Source: Caldifarciminota bacterium (GTDB lineage Bacteria > Hydrothermota > Hydrothermia > B15-G9 > WFZT01). From it: 5,920 bases of DNA. Position 1 is the first letter of the stretch. Each line of letters starts with the position of its first letter. Shown here piece by piece: positions 5,768 to 5,920 of this stretch. Below the pieces are notes generated by a model. That model worked only from the letters and a program-made list of their open reading frames with translations, made no database searches and was not told the DNA's origin. The stretch is from contig JALXCE010000181.1 in assembly GCA_026991055.1 (NCBI GenBank), positions 1-5,920 on the forward strand, given 5' to 3'. The translations under genes and the position numbers were made by a program.

Positions 5768-5920
5768 GTGTCCTGGCGTTACCCACTCTTTGACCTCGAT
5801 TACGGCGAAGAGGAAAAGCGCGCAGTAATCGAGGTCATAAACTCAGGGTGGATAACCCAGGGACCAAAAACGGAAGAGTACGAAGAAAAGCTCGCTCAGT
5901 ATTTCGGCGTCGATTACGCC
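5768..5920 (+). CDS. DegT/DnrJ/EryC1/StrS-family PLP-dependent aminotransferase, 3'-truncated by window edge
   Basis: Only the first 51 codons are present. After VSWR comes YPLFDLDYGEEEKRAVIEVI and then SGWITQGPKTEEYEEKLAQYFGV, the hallmark N-terminus of this family (a PLF-type opening, the helix before the S-G-W turn, and T-Q-G-P-K at 30-34). Members are PLP enzymes that aminate keto-sugars bound to nucleotides for cell-surface polysaccharide, lipid A or glycosylated natural products. The catalytic Lys lies beyond the window, so activity and substrate cannot be judged. It starts with GTG 2 nt after the pnp stop and was read by direct translation. The spacing suggests co-transcription with pnp, but the functions are unrelated, so this may be simple genome compaction. 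Confidence 0.88.
   Translation, partial: MSWRYPLFDLDYGEEEKRAVIEVINSGWITQGPKTEEYEEKLAQYFGVDYA
5791..5837 (+). repeat. Perfect 13-bp inverted repeat within the aminotransferase start region
   Basis: TGACCTCGATTAC (5791-5803) is the exact reverse complement of GTAATCGAGGTCA (5825-5837). The 21-nt interval can add three more pairs, GCG (5805-5807) with CGC (5821-5823), after one G/A mismatch. In RNA this makes a strong stem-loop starting 25 nt after the pnp stop and covering codons 8-24 of the aminotransferase. No T-run follows, so it is not a standard intrinsic terminator. Possible roles are a stop for 3' exonucleases, an RNase III site or a brake on translation. Both arms also encode plausible family residues. 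Confidence 0.7.

Overview
The window is a stretch of ordinary bacterial housekeeping chromosome, read entirely on the + strand. It has moderate G+C, tight gene spacing and strong Shine-Dalgarno sequences of the GGAGG type. The proteins are rich in Lys, Glu and Ile. A membrane pyrophosphatase of the K+-dependent type and a zinc-binding (C+) form of ribosomal protein S18 suggest an anaerobic, possibly thermophilic, bacterium from a poorly cultured lineage. That placement is only an impression from gene content; nothing here fixes the phylum. There are no tRNA or rRNA genes, CRISPR arrays, insertion sequences or phage genes.

Layout. Positions 1-1794 hold the C-terminal ~600 residues of a membrane-bound ion-pumping pyrophosphatase (hppA), whose start lies upstream of the window. 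The 152-bp gap at 1795-1946 is the only real intergenic region and is dense with signals. It holds a 13-bp GC-rich hairpin nested in a longer imperfect inverted repeat, a good sigma-70-type promoter (TTGAAA, 17 bp, TAATAT), and a short leader with alternative base pairings just ahead of the rpsF ribosome binding site. From 1947 a compact co-directional cluster follows: rpsF (S6), ssb, rpsR (S18), rplI (L9), rpsO (S15), pnp (polynucleotide phosphorylase). It ends with the first 51 codons of a DegT/DnrJ/EryC1/StrS-family aminotransferase that runs off the right edge. Gaps range from a 1-nt overlap to 15 nt, so the seven genes are probably one transcription unit.

How they work together. S6, S18 and S15 assemble near one another on the 16S rRNA platform. 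L9 is a large-subunit protein, SSB binds single-stranded DNA, and PNPase degrades RNA. The classical rpsF-ssb-rpsR-rplI cluster and the classical rpsO-pnp pair are joined here without a visible promoter or terminator between them. This puts the whole S6/S18/S15 group and PNPase under the leader at 1877-1943. The aminotransferase is functionally unrelated (sugar-nucleotide or cell-surface metabolism in known relatives) but sits 2 nt behind pnp.

No clearly new biological system is visible. The best candidates for a second look are the rpsF leader, with its competing stems and anti-Shine-Dalgarno segment, and a perfect 13-bp inverted repeat inside the first 25 codons of the aminotransferase, just downstream of pnp.
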